A DNA stretch of 48,973 bases, taken from assembly GCA_017847725.1 (NCBI GenBank), contig JAGAXW010000002.1, forward strand, positions 1 through 48,973. Direction: 5' to 3'. Below, piece after piece: positions 31,838 through 41,228 of this stretch. The DNA comes from Prevotella sp. (GTDB lineage: Bacteria > Bacteroidota > Bacteroidia > Bacteroidales > Bacteroidaceae). Each line of letters starts with the position of its first letter. Position 1 is the stretch's first letter. The translations under genes were made by a program, and so were the position numbers. The notes below the pieces were generated by a model. It was not told where the DNA came from, made no database searches, and saw only the letters and a program-made list of their open reading frames with translations.

Positions 31838-33886
31838 ATGAGCACTTTCAACTTAAAAGACGACCTCAACTGGCGCGACCTGCTGATACGCTCGGCACTG
31901 GTCATCGCCTCGGTGATCGTCATCATCTGGGCCATTCCGGAAAACAACGGCATCTACTTCCACGTAGAACAGGGCAGGCCCTGGCAATACGCCGACTTCA
32001 CGGCGCCCTACGACTTCCCCATCTACAAGTCGCAGGCCACCATCACGCAGGAGCGCGACAGCGTCAGGCGCCTCTACGAACCTTATTATAAATATGACGT
32101 GAGCAAGGAGCGGCAGATGGTGCAGCGCTTCACCGCCGACTATGCCAACGGCATCTCCGGACTGCCCTCCAACTACGTGACCGTCATCTCCAACCGCCTG
32201 CACAGCCTCTACCAGCAGGGCATCATGGAGCAGAAGGACTATACGGAACTGCGCAAGGACACCACCCAGATGCTGCGCATCGTGGTGGGCAAGCAAGCCG
32301 TCACGCTGTCGGTCATGGAGGTCTACTCGCCCAAGACGGCCTACGAGCAGCTCTTTATGGACAAGAAGCTGTCCGAACTGCGGCCGGTGCTGCAGAAGTG
32401 CAACCTGAACGACTATATCGTGCCCAACCTGATTTACGACCAGGAACGCAGCGAGACGAGCATGAACGACCTGATGGCCGGCATCGCACTGGCCAGCGGA
32501 CTGGTGCAGAAGGGCGAGAAGATAGTAGACCACGGCGAAATCGTGACCGAGAAGACCTACCGCATCATCGAGTCGTTCAAGAAGGAGAACGAGCGGCGCA
32601 GCGAGGACGTCACCAACAGCCAGTTGCTCCAGCTGGGGCAGATACTGTATGTGCTGATTCTGATGTCGTGCTTCACCATCTACCTGAGCCTCTTCCGCAA
32701 GGAATACTTTGAGAATCCGCGCAACATAGCGATGCTCTACGTACTCATCAACATCTTCGTACTGCTGACGGCATTCTTCGTGCGCAACACGCTCATCCAC
32801 GTGTATATACTGCCCTACGCGATGGTGCCCATCTTCATCCGCGTGTTCATGGACTCGCGCACGGCCTTTATGACACACGTCACGATGGTGCTGCTCTGCG
32901 CCGTCATGCTGCAGCACCCCTACGAGTTCATCGTCATCGAGACCATCGCAGGACTGGTGGCCATCAGTTCGCTGCGCGAGCTGTCGGAGCGCTCGCAGCT
33001 CTTCAAGACGGCCATCATCGTGACGGGGGCCTGCTTGGCCGTCAACCTGTCGTTCGACTGGTTACACACGGACGCGTTGGCACAAATCGACTTCAGGACA
33101 TACAACTACCTGATAGTCAACGGCATCACGCTGCTCTTCGCCTACCCCCTGCTCTACCTCATCGAGAAGGCCTTCGGATTTACCAGCGACATCACGCTCA
33201 TCGAACTGTCGAACACCAACAGCAAGCTGCTGCGGCGCATGAGCGAGGTGGCTCCCGGCACATTCAACCACTCCATACAGGTGGCCAACCTGGCGGGTGA
33301 GATAGCCAACAAGATTGGGGCCAAAGCCCAGCTGGTGCGCACGGGAGCACTCTACCACGACATCGGAAAGCTCTCGAACCCCATCTACTTCACCGAAAAC
33401 CAGTCGGGCATCAATCCGCACGAGACACTCACCGACATCGAGAGCGCACAAATCATCATCAGCCACGTCACCGAGGGACTGAAGATGGCCGACAAGTACA
33501 ACCTGCCCAACGTCATCCGCGACTTCATTGCCACCCACCACGGACAGGGCAAGGCCAAATACTTCTACATCCACTACAACAACGAGCACCCCGACGACCC
33601 CGTCGACGACCTGCTGTTCACCTATCCGGGGCCCAACCCCTTCACGCGCGAACAGGCTATCCTCATGATGGCCGACACAGTGGAGGCTGCCTCGCGCTCG
33701 CTGACCGACTATACCGAACAGTCCATCCGCGAACTGGTGGAGAAACTGCTCGACACGCTGGTGGCCGAGGGCTACTTCCGCGAGTGCCCCATCACCTTCC
33801 GCGACATCCAATATGCCAAGACTGTGCTCATCGAGAAACTGAAGACTATCTACCACACCCGCATCTCCTACCCGACGGAGAAGTAA
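31838..33886 (+). CDS. PgpH-like 7TM-HD phosphohydrolase (cyclic-di-AMP phosphodiesterase family)
   Basis: 682 residues. One N-terminal membrane helix (about 16-33), an extracytoplasmic 7TMR-HDED domain (about 50-260), a block of about seven membrane helices (about 268-455), and a cytoplasmic HD domain: FNHSIQVANLAGEIA, RTGALYHDIGKL (metal-binding H and HD), ESAQIIISHV and ATHHGQGKAKYFY. This architecture is PgpH, which splits cyclic-di-AMP to pApA in Firmicutes; Bacteroidota homologues are assumed to do the same. A strong terminator follows (33914-33953). Upstream only a weak TATTTTCG box is visible. Confidence 0.88.
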   Translation: MSTFNLKDDLNWRDLLIRSALVIASVIVIIWAIPENNGIYFHVEQGRPWQYADFTAPYDFPIYKSQATITQERDSVRRLYEPYYKYDVSKERQMVQRFTADYANGISGLPSNYVTVISNRLHSLYQQGIMEQKDYTELRKDTTQMLRIVVGKQAVTLSVMEVYSPKTAYEQLFMDKKLSELRPVLQKCNLNDYIVPNLIYDQERSETSMNDLMAGIALASGLVQKGEKIVDHGEIVTEKTYRIIESFKKENERRSEDVTNSQLLQLGQILYVLILMSCFTIYLSLFRKEYFENPRNIAMLYVLINIFVLLTAFFVRNTLIHVYILPYAMVPIFIRVFMDSRTAFMTHVTMVLLCAVMLQHPYEFIVIETIAGLVAISSLRELSERSQLFKTAIIVTGACLAVNLSFDWLHTDALAQIDFRTYNYLIVNGITLLFAYPLLYLIEKAFGFTSDITLIELSNTNSKLLRRMSEVAPGTFNHSIQVANLAGEIANKIGAKAQLVRTGALYHDIGKLSNPIYFTENQSGINPHETLTDIESAQIIISHVTEGLKMADKYNLPNVIRDFIATHHGQGKAKYFYIHYNNEHPDDPVDDLLFTYPGPNPFTREQAILMMADTVEAASRSLTDYTEQSIRELVEKLLDTLVAEGYFRECPITFRDIQYAKTVLIEKLKTIYHTRISYPTEK

Positions 33887-33913
33887 ACGGATGTGCCCGC
33901 ACACATAATTCCT

Positions 33914-33953
33914 GCACACTTTGGTATATTTGTGCACAAAGTGTGCGGTTTTT
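33914..33953 (+). terminator. Rho-independent terminator after the PgpH-like gene
   Basis: GCACACTTTG (33914-33923) pairs with CAAAGTGTGC (33937-33946), then GG and five T. Confidence 0.85.
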
Positions 33954-34007
33954 CGTTAATTCCTGTTAATTTAACTGCACTTTTTCGCTTGTTTTGTGCA
34001 ATAGGCG

Positions 34008-34015
34008 TACCTTTG
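34008..34015 (+). promoter_or_regulatory. -7 box of the OmpP1/FadL gene
   Basis: TACCTTTG, 31 nt before the ATG, just after the terminator of the upstream gene. Confidence 0.6.
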
Positions 34016-34046
34016 CAGCCGATTTTCGTAAAAAATAATTAAAAGG

Positions 34047-35594
34047 ATGAAAAAGATTTTATTCCCGTTGGTCGTTTTCATGATGACCACGGTGAGCGCC
34101 CTGGCTGGCGGCATACTCACCAACACCAATCAGAGTGTAGCCTTTCTGAAGAACCCCGCCCGCGATGCCGCTATCGGGCTCGACGGTGTCTATAGCAACC
34201 CTGCCGGCGTGGCATTCATGCCGGAGGGATTCCACTTGGCCATCAACTGGCAGTATGCACACCAGACGCGTACCATTACCTCTACTGACGAAATGTTCAG
34301 GATGGGCCGGAAGAACGAGGGCAACAATGTCAAGAAGTTTGAGGGTGTGGCCGATGCCCCCTTCATCCCGTCGGTGCAGGCGGCCTACAACAAGGGCAAG
34401 TGGAGCTACCAGTTCAACTTCTCGATGCCCGGCGGTGGCGGCGCCTGTGAGTTCGACAAAGGTCTGGGCTCGTTCGAGCGTGCCGTCGGCGCCATTGCCG
34501 GCATGCTCCGCCAGAACGGTTTCGACGTTCAGGGCTACGACATGGACGCCTACATGCGCGGTCGCCAATACTACTTCGGATTCCAGCTGGGTGCTGCCTA
34601 CAAGATCAACGAGCACTGGTCGGTATATGGCGGTCTGCGTGCACTGTATGGCGACGCCTCGTATCGCGCCCGACTGAGCCACATCAACGTGGTCACCTCT
34701 GCCGGCGTGGTCGACTTTGGCGAATTCCTGGAGGCCAACATCAACGACATCAACCGCCAGATAGGTGGTGCACAGGCTCAGCTGCAGATGGCCGCACAGT
34801 CTGGCATGTACACACAAGAGCAACTGGCCGCCATGCAGGCTCAGGCCGCTCCGCAGCTGGCCGCTGCCGAGGCTGGACTGCAGACGCTCTACAAGTTGCA
34901 CCGCTACGGAAACGGGGTCAACCTGCAGAGCACGCAGACGGGATTCGGCATCGCCCCGGTTATCGGTGTCGACTACAAGGTTGGCGACTTCAACTTTGCC
35001 GTCAAGTACGAGTTCAACACGGAGATGAAGATGAAGAACCACTCCACCCTGGAGGAGCCTCTGAAAATCAGCGGCCCCATGGCCAACTTCCCCGGCATCG
35101 CCAACATCAACAAGTTTGAGAACAACACCAAGGTCAACGAAGACTCTCCTGCCATGCTGTCGGTAGGTGCTCAGTGGAGCCCCATTCCGGTGCTGCACCT
35201 CAATGCCGGCTACCACCACTTCTACGACAAGAATGCCAGCTGGTATAACGACAGTCAGAAGCTGCTCGACAGCGGCACTGACGAGTATCTTGGCGGTGTC
35301 GAGTGGGATGCCACCGAGAAGGTGAACATTTCGTGCGGCTTCCAGATTACACGCTACGGACTGACCGACGAGTACATGAACGATATGGCCTTCGTCGTCA
35401 ACAGCTACAGCATCGGTGCCGGCATCAGCTACAAGGTGAGCAACAAGGTGACGCTCAATGCCGCCTACTTCCAGACCAACTATGGCGACTACAAGAAGGT
35501 GGAGGCTACCGACGCCAACGGCAACGTCACCAAGGGCGACACGTTCACCCGTTCCAACCGCGTGCTGGGCTTGGGATGCCAGATTGACTTCTAA
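34047..35594 (+). CDS. OmpP1/FadL/TodX family outer-membrane transporter
   Basis: 515 residues with signal peptide (MKKILFPLVVFMMTTVSALA). The start of the mature protein (GGILTNTNQSVAFLKNPARDAAIGLDGVYSNPAGVAF) carries the NPA motif of FadL-type channels, whose N-terminus plugs the barrel; the barrel ends in RVLGLGCQIDF. These proteins take up hydrophobic compounds such as fatty acids. An Ala/Gln-rich helical segment (about residues 232-285; INRQIGGAQAQLQ, AAMQAQAAPQLAAAEAGL) is inserted between strands, where FadL has none that long. Convergent with priA (5-nt gap). Confidence 0.88.
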   Translation: MKKILFPLVVFMMTTVSALAGGILTNTNQSVAFLKNPARDAAIGLDGVYSNPAGVAFMPEGFHLAINWQYAHQTRTITSTDEMFRMGRKNEGNNVKKFEGVADAPFIPSVQAAYNKGKWSYQFNFSMPGGGGACEFDKGLGSFERAVGAIAGMLRQNGFDVQGYDMDAYMRGRQYYFGFQLGAAYKINEHWSVYGGLRALYGDASYRARLSHINVVTSAGVVDFGEFLEANINDINRQIGGAQAQLQMAAQSGMYTQEQLAAMQAQAAPQLAAAEAGLQTLYKLHRYGNGVNLQSTQTGFGIAPVIGVDYKVGDFNFAVKYEFNTEMKMKNHSTLEEPLKISGPMANFPGIANINKFENNTKVNEDSPAMLSVGAQWSPIPVLHLNAGYHHFYDKNASWYNDSQKLLDSGTDEYLGGVEWDATEKVNISCGFQITRYGLTDEYMNDMAFVVNSYSIGAGISYKVSNKVTLNAAYFQTNYGDYKKVEATDANGNVTKGDTFTRSNRVLGLGCQIDF

Positions 35595-35599
35595 CAGTT

Positions 35600-37858
35600 T
35601 TACAACGGGTCGACGTCGAAATAGACCTGAAGTGACGAATATCGCTTATCCGCGAGTATCTGTGACTGCGCAAGCAACAGATACTCGCGGACTTTCTTCA
35701 TATCGATGCCCAGCTCCAGCTTGAGCACCAGCTTGCGGATATTCTGCTGCTTCACCTTGGCGACAGAGGGCTTGTCGGGACCGAGCACACGGCTGCCGAA
35801 CCACTGGCGCAGGCGAGTGCCCATCTCGTAGGCGGCCGTCTGCACGGTGGCGTCATGGCGGTGCTTGAGGTATACGTAGACAAGCCTGTAGTAGGGAGGA
35901 TAGCGAAAGGCCTGGCGCTCGGCTATCAGGTCGCGGTAGAGACCTGCGTAGTCGTTGTGTACCACCTGACGGATGACGGGCACGTCCTTCTGCTTGGTCT
36001 GCAGGATGACCAGTCCGCGCTTATTCTTCCGCCCGGCACGCCCGGCCACCTGTGACATCATCATGAAGGCATGCTCGTAGGCACGGAAGTCGGGCTGGTT
36101 CAGCATGGCGTCGGCATGGATGATGCCCACCACCGACACTCTGTCGAAGTCGAGGCCCTTGCTAATCATCTGCGTACCAATCAGGATATTGGTGCGGCCG
36201 GCCGAGAAATCGTTGATGATGCGCTCGTAGGCATTGCGCGTACGGGTGGTGTCAAGGTCCATACGGGCGATGCGGGCATCGGGAAAAGTCTCGCGCACTT
36301 GTTGCTCTATCTTCTCCGTTCCGTAGCCACGGGTACGCAGTTCTGTAGAGCCACAGCAGGGGCACTCCGTGGGGATGCGGTAGGTATAGCCGCAATAGTG
36401 GCAGGTCAGCTGGTTCAGCTGGCGGTGCAGCGTCAGACTGACGTCGCAGTGCTGGCACGTAGGCACCCAGCCACACTGGTGGCACTCGACGACCGGGGCA
36501 AAGCCGCGGCGGTTCTGGAACAGGATGGCCTGCTCGCCTCGTTCCAGCGCCTCGCGTATTCGTACCAACAGCAGGGGCGAGAACGCTCCGGCCATCATCT
36601 TACGGTGCTGCAGGTCGGCCGTGTCGACCACCTGAATCTCGGGCATCTCGATACCCTGGTAGCGCTCCTTCATCTCCACCAGGGCGTACTTGCCGGTCTT
36701 GGCATTGTGATAGCTCTCGAGCGACGGCGTGGCGGTGCCGAGCAGGGTCTTGGCACCATACATCTGCGCAAGCACGATGGCGGCACTGCGCGCATGGTAA
36801 CGGGGCGCCGGGTCTTGCTGCTTATAACTGCTCTCATGTTCCTCGTCGACGATGACGAGGCCAAGTTGGCGGAAGGGGAGGAAGACGGCCGAGCGGGCGC
36901 CCAATATGATGTCGTAGGGGTTTTGCGAGAGCTGTTTCTGCCATATCTCCACGCGCTCCGCATCAGAATACTTCGAGTGGTAAATGCCCAGGCGGTCGCC
37001 GAAGACGCGCTGAAGGCGCTGCATCATCTGCACGGTGAGGGCTATCTCGGGCAACAGGTAGAGCACCTGCTGCTTATGCTCCAGCGCCCGCTGTATCAGG
37101 TGGATATAAACCTCCGTCTTACCGCTCGACGTCACGCCGTGCAGCAGTGTCACCGGCTTCTTCATCATCGACATCAGTATCTGGTTGTAGGCCTCCTGCT
37201 GGGCGGCGCTCAGCGGCTTGATAAGCTCGGGATGATAGTTGCCGCCATGATTCAGCCGCCCTACTTCCACCTCGTAGGTCTCCAGCATGCCACGCTTCAC
37301 CAGGAGCTTCAGCGTCTCTGCCGAAGCAGCGCTCACGTTCATCAGCTCCTCGCGGGTCACTTCGACGGGTTCTACCCCGTTCTCCGCCTCATCCCAGTGC
37401 GACAGGGCCAGATACTCTGTAAAGGCCTCCAACTGCTTGCGAGCCCTGCTGAGCACATTCAGCGCGATGTGCAGGGCTGCCACGCTGCGGTACTGCTCAG
37501 TCAGTCGGATATAGGTCTCCGTCTTCGGACGATAACCGTCTTCGGCCTTCAGTCCGGCGGGGAGCGCAGCCTTGTACACCTCGCCGACGGGCGACAGGTA
37601 GTAGTCGGCTATCCAATGCCACAAGCGGAGCTGGCGGTCTGTGACGATCGGTTCGGCATCCATCACCGCCTGAACAGGTTTCACCTCGTAGCCCTCGGGC
37701 TTTACCTCGTGTATCTTGGCCACGATGCCCAGATAGTTCTTTGAGCGCCCGAAGGTCACCAGCACGCGCACGCCGACTGCCACGCTCATCCCCTCGGGAA
37801 CGGCATAGGTGAACATCCCCTGCAGGGGCACAGGCAATATGACGTCAGCATACTTCAT
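35600..37858 (-). CDS. priA: Primosomal protein N' (replication restart helicase)
   Basis: 752 residues, full length. N-terminal 3'-DNA-binding domain, then helicase core with LLHGVTSSGKTEVYIHLI (Walker A), VIVDEEHESSYK (DEEH), a zinc-binding module (about residues 460-510: CHQCGWVPTCQHCDVSL and CHYCGY, CPCCG) and helicase C-terminal motifs (GTQMISKGLDFDRV, QVAGRAGR). PriA reloads the replisome at collapsed forks. A perfect -7 box (TATCTTTG) lies only 5 nt before the ATG, so the mRNA is probably leaderless. Confidence 0.95.
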   Translation of the reverse strand: MKYADVILPVPLQGMFTYAVPEGMSVAVGVRVLVTFGRSKNYLGIVAKIHEVKPEGYEVKPVQAVMDAEPIVTDRQLRLWHWIADYYLSPVGEVYKAALPAGLKAEDGYRPKTETYIRLTEQYRSVAALHIALNVLSRARKQLEAFTEYLALSHWDEAENGVEPVEVTREELMNVSAASAETLKLLVKRGMLETYEVEVGRLNHGGNYHPELIKPLSAAQQEAYNQILMSMMKKPVTLLHGVTSSGKTEVYIHLIQRALEHKQQVLYLLPEIALTVQMMQRLQRVFGDRLGIYHSKYSDAERVEIWQKQLSQNPYDIILGARSAVFLPFRQLGLVIVDEEHESSYKQQDPAPRYHARSAAIVLAQMYGAKTLLGTATPSLESYHNAKTGKYALVEMKERYQGIEMPEIQVVDTADLQHRKMMAGAFSPLLLVRIREALERGEQAILFQNRRGFAPVVECHQCGWVPTCQHCDVSLTLHRQLNQLTCHYCGYTYRIPTECPCCGSTELRTRGYGTEKIEQQVRETFPDARIARMDLDTTRTRNAYERIINDFSAGRTNILIGTQMISKGLDFDRVSVVGIIHADAMLNQPDFRAYEHAFMMMSQVAGRAGRKNKRGLVILQTKQKDVPVIRQVVHNDYAGLYRDLIAERQAFRYPPYYRLVYVYLKHRHDATVQTAAYEMGTRLRQWFGSRVLGPDKPSVAKVKQQNIRKLVLKLELGIDMKKVREYLLLAQSQILADKRYSSLQVYFDVDPL

Positions 37859-37863
37859 CTGTG

Positions 37864-37871
37864 CAAAGATA
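37864..37871 (-). promoter_or_regulatory. -7 box of priA, leaderless
   Basis: Minus-strand TATCTTTG, 5 nt from the priA ATG. Confidence 0.6.
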
Positions 37872-37895
37872 CAACTTATTTTTGACGTACAAAAA

Positions 37896-37932
37896 CAAAA
37901 ACGGCTTACGATGAAAATAATCTCGTAAGCCG
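37896..37932 (-). terminator. Terminator of the type IX secretion operon
   Basis: CGGCTTACGA (37902-37911) pairs perfectly with TCGTAAGCCG (37923-37932), and the minus strand continues with TTTTTG. It ends the operon just before the priA promoter. Confidence 0.85.
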
Positions 37933-37948
37933 ATATGGGCCGATAAGG

Positions 37949-38566
37949 TCAGAACAGATAGGCTAAGGATACCTGCCAGGCATTGATTCTGGCACTGCCC
38001 ACCGTGTGCTCCTCACTGGAGCCGATGTCTCTTAACTTGAACTCGCCCGTCGTGCTGAGGGCGAAATTGTAATTGAACTTCAGCTGCAGATGGTTCAGGG
38101 CGCTAAGACCGATACCTACATTGGCACTGACATGAGAGGTCTTCAGAGTCCACAGACTCTCACGACTGCTGTTCAGCGTGGACTCCTTGCCACCGACATT
38201 ATAGCCAAACTGAGGACCGGCAAAGAGGAACACCTTGGCCATGCTGCCGATGCCCCAGCCATACCTTACGTTGATGGGCACCTGCACGGTGCGGGCTATG
38301 ACGGTCTTGCTCTCGCTGCCGTCGTCAATCCTGCCCTCACGATGGTCGTACAGGATAGAGGCGTCGAGCCCCAGGCCTGCGATGGGCAACGACAGTGTCG
38401 CCGTGGGGCCCACGAAGAAACCTGTGCGGCTCTTCATGGAAGCGGAGACGTCTTTGATGGAGATGTTGGCCATGTTCACACCGGCCTGGATTCCCCAACT
38501 GAGTTGTGCTTTTGCTGGTAGTACAAACGCAGCAACCATTAGTATAATTGCGATAGTCTTTTTCAT
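37949..38566 (-). CDS. Small outer-membrane beta-barrel protein
   Basis: 205 residues starting at the ATG at 38566, which opens a signal peptide (MKKTIAIILMVAAFVLPAKA); the frame is open further upstream only over the end of porN. The mature part starts LSWGIQAGVNMANISI and runs as eight or so amphipathic strands ending WQVSLAYLF, as in the PorT-like/OMP_b-brl_2 family. It is 22 nt downstream of porN and ahead of the operon terminator, so it is cotranscribed with the type IX genes; a link to secretion is likely by position but the similarity to PorT itself is too weak to name it. Confidence 0.8.
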   Translation of the reverse strand: MKKTIAIILMVAAFVLPAKAQLSWGIQAGVNMANISIKDVSASMKSRTGFFVGPTATLSLPIAGLGLDASILYDHREGRIDDGSESKTVIARTVQVPINVRYGWGIGSMAKVFLFAGPQFGYNVGGKESTLNSSRESLWTLKTSHVSANVGIGLSALNHLQLKFNYNFALSTTGEFKLRDIGSSEEHTVGSARINAWQVSLAYLF

Positions 38567-38588
38567 GTGTGTATTTATTAATGTTCGA

Positions 38589-39632
38589 TTAGTGACGCTG
38601 ACGACGAACGGTGATACGTGCCGTACCGGACGAGGAGACGACGCTGTTCTTGCCGGCCTTGCTCTTCTTGTAGCTTGCATCCTTCTTGCGAGCCCTCTTG
38701 CTCTTCTTAGTAGCCTTCTGGATGGCAGGATCCAGCTTGGCAATGGAGTCGAGCGAGTCGCGACGATGCTTGTCGCCAAAGATGTTCTGCTCGAAGGCCT
38801 TCAGCTCGGCCTCAATCTTCTTCTGTTCGCGAGCCAGCGCAGAGTCGGTAGGACAATACTGCGCCAGCGTTTTGCCCAGCATGTTGTTGGTCTTATAGAT
38901 CTTTCCCTCGTAGCGGTTGAGGGTGAAGTAGTCTTCCATCGACATGGTGGCGGCATTGTTCAGATTGGAGGTCATCACAGACTGACGGCTGAGGAAGGGC
39001 TTCAGGTCGGAATACTTGACCCAGAAGAGGGGGTACTTGGACACCTCGCCGCCGAAGTCGTCCTCGCGCAACATGACGGGACAGAGTGACAACACCTTGC
39101 GGTGGAACGTGGAGTTGGCCTGGTCGTAATAGGCGCTCTCCTTCAGGTAGTAGAGCTTCACCTCAGCCGAGGGTATATCGCTATTGTCTACGCGCAGCTT
39201 GCCGTCCTTCTGCTCATAGAAGATATGGTAGTTGTCGAGTATGGTCTTCATCTGCACCCGGGAGGAGTCGGTGAACACCTCATTGCCGTCGAGACGATAC
39301 TCGTAGACGGGAATATAGCCGTTGAGTGCCAACTTGAAGATATACGTAAACAGGTTGAGCTGCCTGTCGATAGGCTCTACGGGGTAGTAGAGTCCGCCGT
39401 TGGCATCTTTGTTGAGGTCTATCTCGCGGTAGATATCGCGGCGCCACACCACATCCTCCGGCATGTCAATGGCTGTGGGGAACATCAGGCGGGCACGCAC
39501 ACTGAGCCCCTGATTTTGGGTCTGCTGCCTTTGCTGTTGTGCCTGCTGCTGGCGACGCGCCTTGGGCTGGGCTGCGACATGCGTCGCAATTAAAAAATTA
39601 AAAAACGCAAGAATTAGAACGATACGCTTCAT
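38589..39632 (-). CDS. porN: Type IX secretion protein PorN (GldN)
   Basis: 347 residues with signal peptide (MKRIVLILAFFNFLIATHVAA), a short Gln-rich linker, then the GldN/PorN domain: VVWRRDIYREIDLNKDANGGLYYPVEPI (about 60-88), FTYIFKLALNGYIPVYEYRLDGNE, and LFWVKYSDLKPFLSRQ. The C-terminal 50 residues are very basic (KKSKRARKKDASYKKSKAGK). PorN forms, with lipoprotein PorK, the large periplasmic ring attached to the outer membrane. It is 27 nt downstream of porM. Confidence 0.93.
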   Translation of the reverse strand: MKRIVLILAFFNFLIATHVAAQPKARRQQQAQQQRQQTQNQGLSVRARLMFPTAIDMPEDVVWRRDIYREIDLNKDANGGLYYPVEPIDRQLNLFTYIFKLALNGYIPVYEYRLDGNEVFTDSSRVQMKTILDNYHIFYEQKDGKLRVDNSDIPSAEVKLYYLKESAYYDQANSTFHRKVLSLCPVMLREDDFGGEVSKYPLFWVKYSDLKPFLSRQSVMTSNLNNAATMSMEDYFTLNRYEGKIYKTNNMLGKTLAQYCPTDSALAREQKKIEAELKAFEQNIFGDKHRRDSLDSIAKLDPAIQKATKKSKRARKKDASYKKSKAGKNSVVSSSGTARITVRRQRH

Positions 39633-39659
39633 ATTTTAATTTTTAAATTTTTTACTGGT

Positions 39660-41225
39660 TTACTTCACGATAACCTCCATCGAGGCATTAAGCTTACGCT
39701 GTATGCCATCGGGACCGACGGCCGTCACACGCGAGATATAGAAACGGCGGTTGCGCTGCAACTTACGGAAGGTATCCCGCTGACGGGCTGAGAACCGGGC
39801 ACCGTCGCTGACCATCGGCACAGCATTACCCATATTGTCGAAGAACACGGTCTCGAAGCTCTGCACATGGAAGGCGATGTCGAGTATGCCGTCATCGATG
39901 GCAGCACCGATGCCGTCGACTGCCATCAGCTGGGCCTTGGACAGGCCGCCGCCCTTGTAGCGCACAGGACTGCCGCCGTCATCCTTCATGGCAATATAGG
40001 GCGTGGGGTCTGGCAGGCGGCGCACACGGAACGTAAACTGTCCCATCTGCTGGGCACGGCCTGTATTGGTAGAGGTGACGGTGATGGTAACATTCTGGCC
40101 GACTGTCGTCGGACGGGCTATATAACGGCCCGGTCCCACCGGCTGTAGCGTGCCGCCAGTCATGGTTGCCTGCACCTTATTAAGGGGAACGCCGGGAACA
40201 CTGACACTCAGCGGGTTGTTATAGCCGGCATAGAGCACATTCATCAGATCGGCAGAGACTGTCGCCGAGGGGTCTACGACGGTGTACTTCTGTTCGAAGT
40301 CGCGCTTGATAAGTTCGCCATTGCCATTCTGCATCTGGATATAGCCGCTGAGCGTAAAATCACCCGTGCGACCGGCAACGGTCTCATAGAGTCCGCCCGG
40401 AAGGTTGACCTCCCTTCCACCTATAAATATCTGCGGCACCTGGGTAGTATCGACAGCGGCCATCACGATATGGGCAGAGAACTTGTCGCCACGGACGATG
40501 GTCTGCGAATTAGGGATGACGAAGGCGTTGAGGGCATTGACGCGGATATCCTTGACGTCGACATTCGACACAAGGGTGTGAAGCACCTCACCCTCGGCAT
40601 AGCGAACGTCGCTCTGCAACTTGGAAAGGAGCGTCACAGCGGCGGCAGCCGGCATAGACTCGAACATGTATTCCTGCCAGTTCTTGCCCATCGTACGGGC
40701 ATCCTTGGGAATATCTGTCGTGAGGTTGGAGGCTATCATCTGCTTCTGGTGGTCGTCTGTCACCATCTTAAGCAACTGCTCGCGATAGTTGTTGATTGCC
40801 TGATAAAGCTCGGCACCACGCCCGCCACTGGGAGACAGCATAACCTGTGTGGCAGCTTCCAGGTCTTCCTTGTTGCGGATGTGCTGCGGGTCGCCATCGC
40901 TGCCGTCGGCCTCCTGCGCAATGGCCAGTTTCAGGTCGGCAGCAAGGTTGTAGAGGGCGTCGCTCATCTGCTTCACCTTCTGCGACTTGTCGTACCACTG
41001 CTTCACCTTCTGCGGATTCTTCTGCATCTGCTCCGCGAAGTTGTCATATAGCGCCTGGTTCTCGCGCGCCGAGTTTGCAGTGGTGCGTTTCAGGCTCTCT
41101 TCCACAATGGAGAAACCGTTGAGCACCTCTGTCGAGACGTTCAGCGCCAACATCGCCATCAAGACGACGTACATCAGATTGATCATCTTCTGACGCGGAG
41201 AAACGGGCCTTTTCTTGATTGCCAT
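39660..41225 (-). CDS. porM: Type IX secretion motor protein PorM (GldM)
   Basis: 521 residues. The N-terminus is the family hallmark (SPRQKMINLMYVVLMAMLALN, residues about 9-29): a short cytoplasmic tail, then the single transmembrane helix that joins PorL. The long periplasmic part has a helical first domain (about 35-215) and beta-rich domains (VVAAVDTTQVPQIFIGG, NPLSVSVPGVPLNKV) that reach the PorKN ring. PorLM uses the proton motive force to drive secretion. It is 3 nt downstream of porL. Confidence 0.95.
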   Translation of the reverse strand: MAIKKRPVSPRQKMINLMYVVLMAMLALNVSTEVLNGFSIVEESLKRTTANSARENQALYDNFAEQMQKNPQKVKQWYDKSQKVKQMSDALYNLAADLKLAIAQEADGSDGDPQHIRNKEDLEAATQVMLSPSGGRGAELYQAINNYREQLLKMVTDDHQKQMIASNLTTDIPKDARTMGKNWQEYMFESMPAAAAVTLLSKLQSDVRYAEGEVLHTLVSNVDVKDIRVNALNAFVIPNSQTIVRGDKFSAHIVMAAVDTTQVPQIFIGGREVNLPGGLYETVAGRTGDFTLSGYIQMQNGNGELIKRDFEQKYTVVDPSATVSADLMNVLYAGYNNPLSVSVPGVPLNKVQATMTGGTLQPVGPGRYIARPTTVGQNVTITVTSTNTGRAQQMGQFTFRVRRLPDPTPYIAMKDDGGSPVRYKGGGLSKAQLMAVDGIGAAIDDGILDIAFHVQSFETVFFDNMGNAVPMVSDGARFSARQRDTFRKLQRNRRFYISRVTAVGPDGIQRKLNASMEVIVK

Positions 41226-41228
41226 TGT

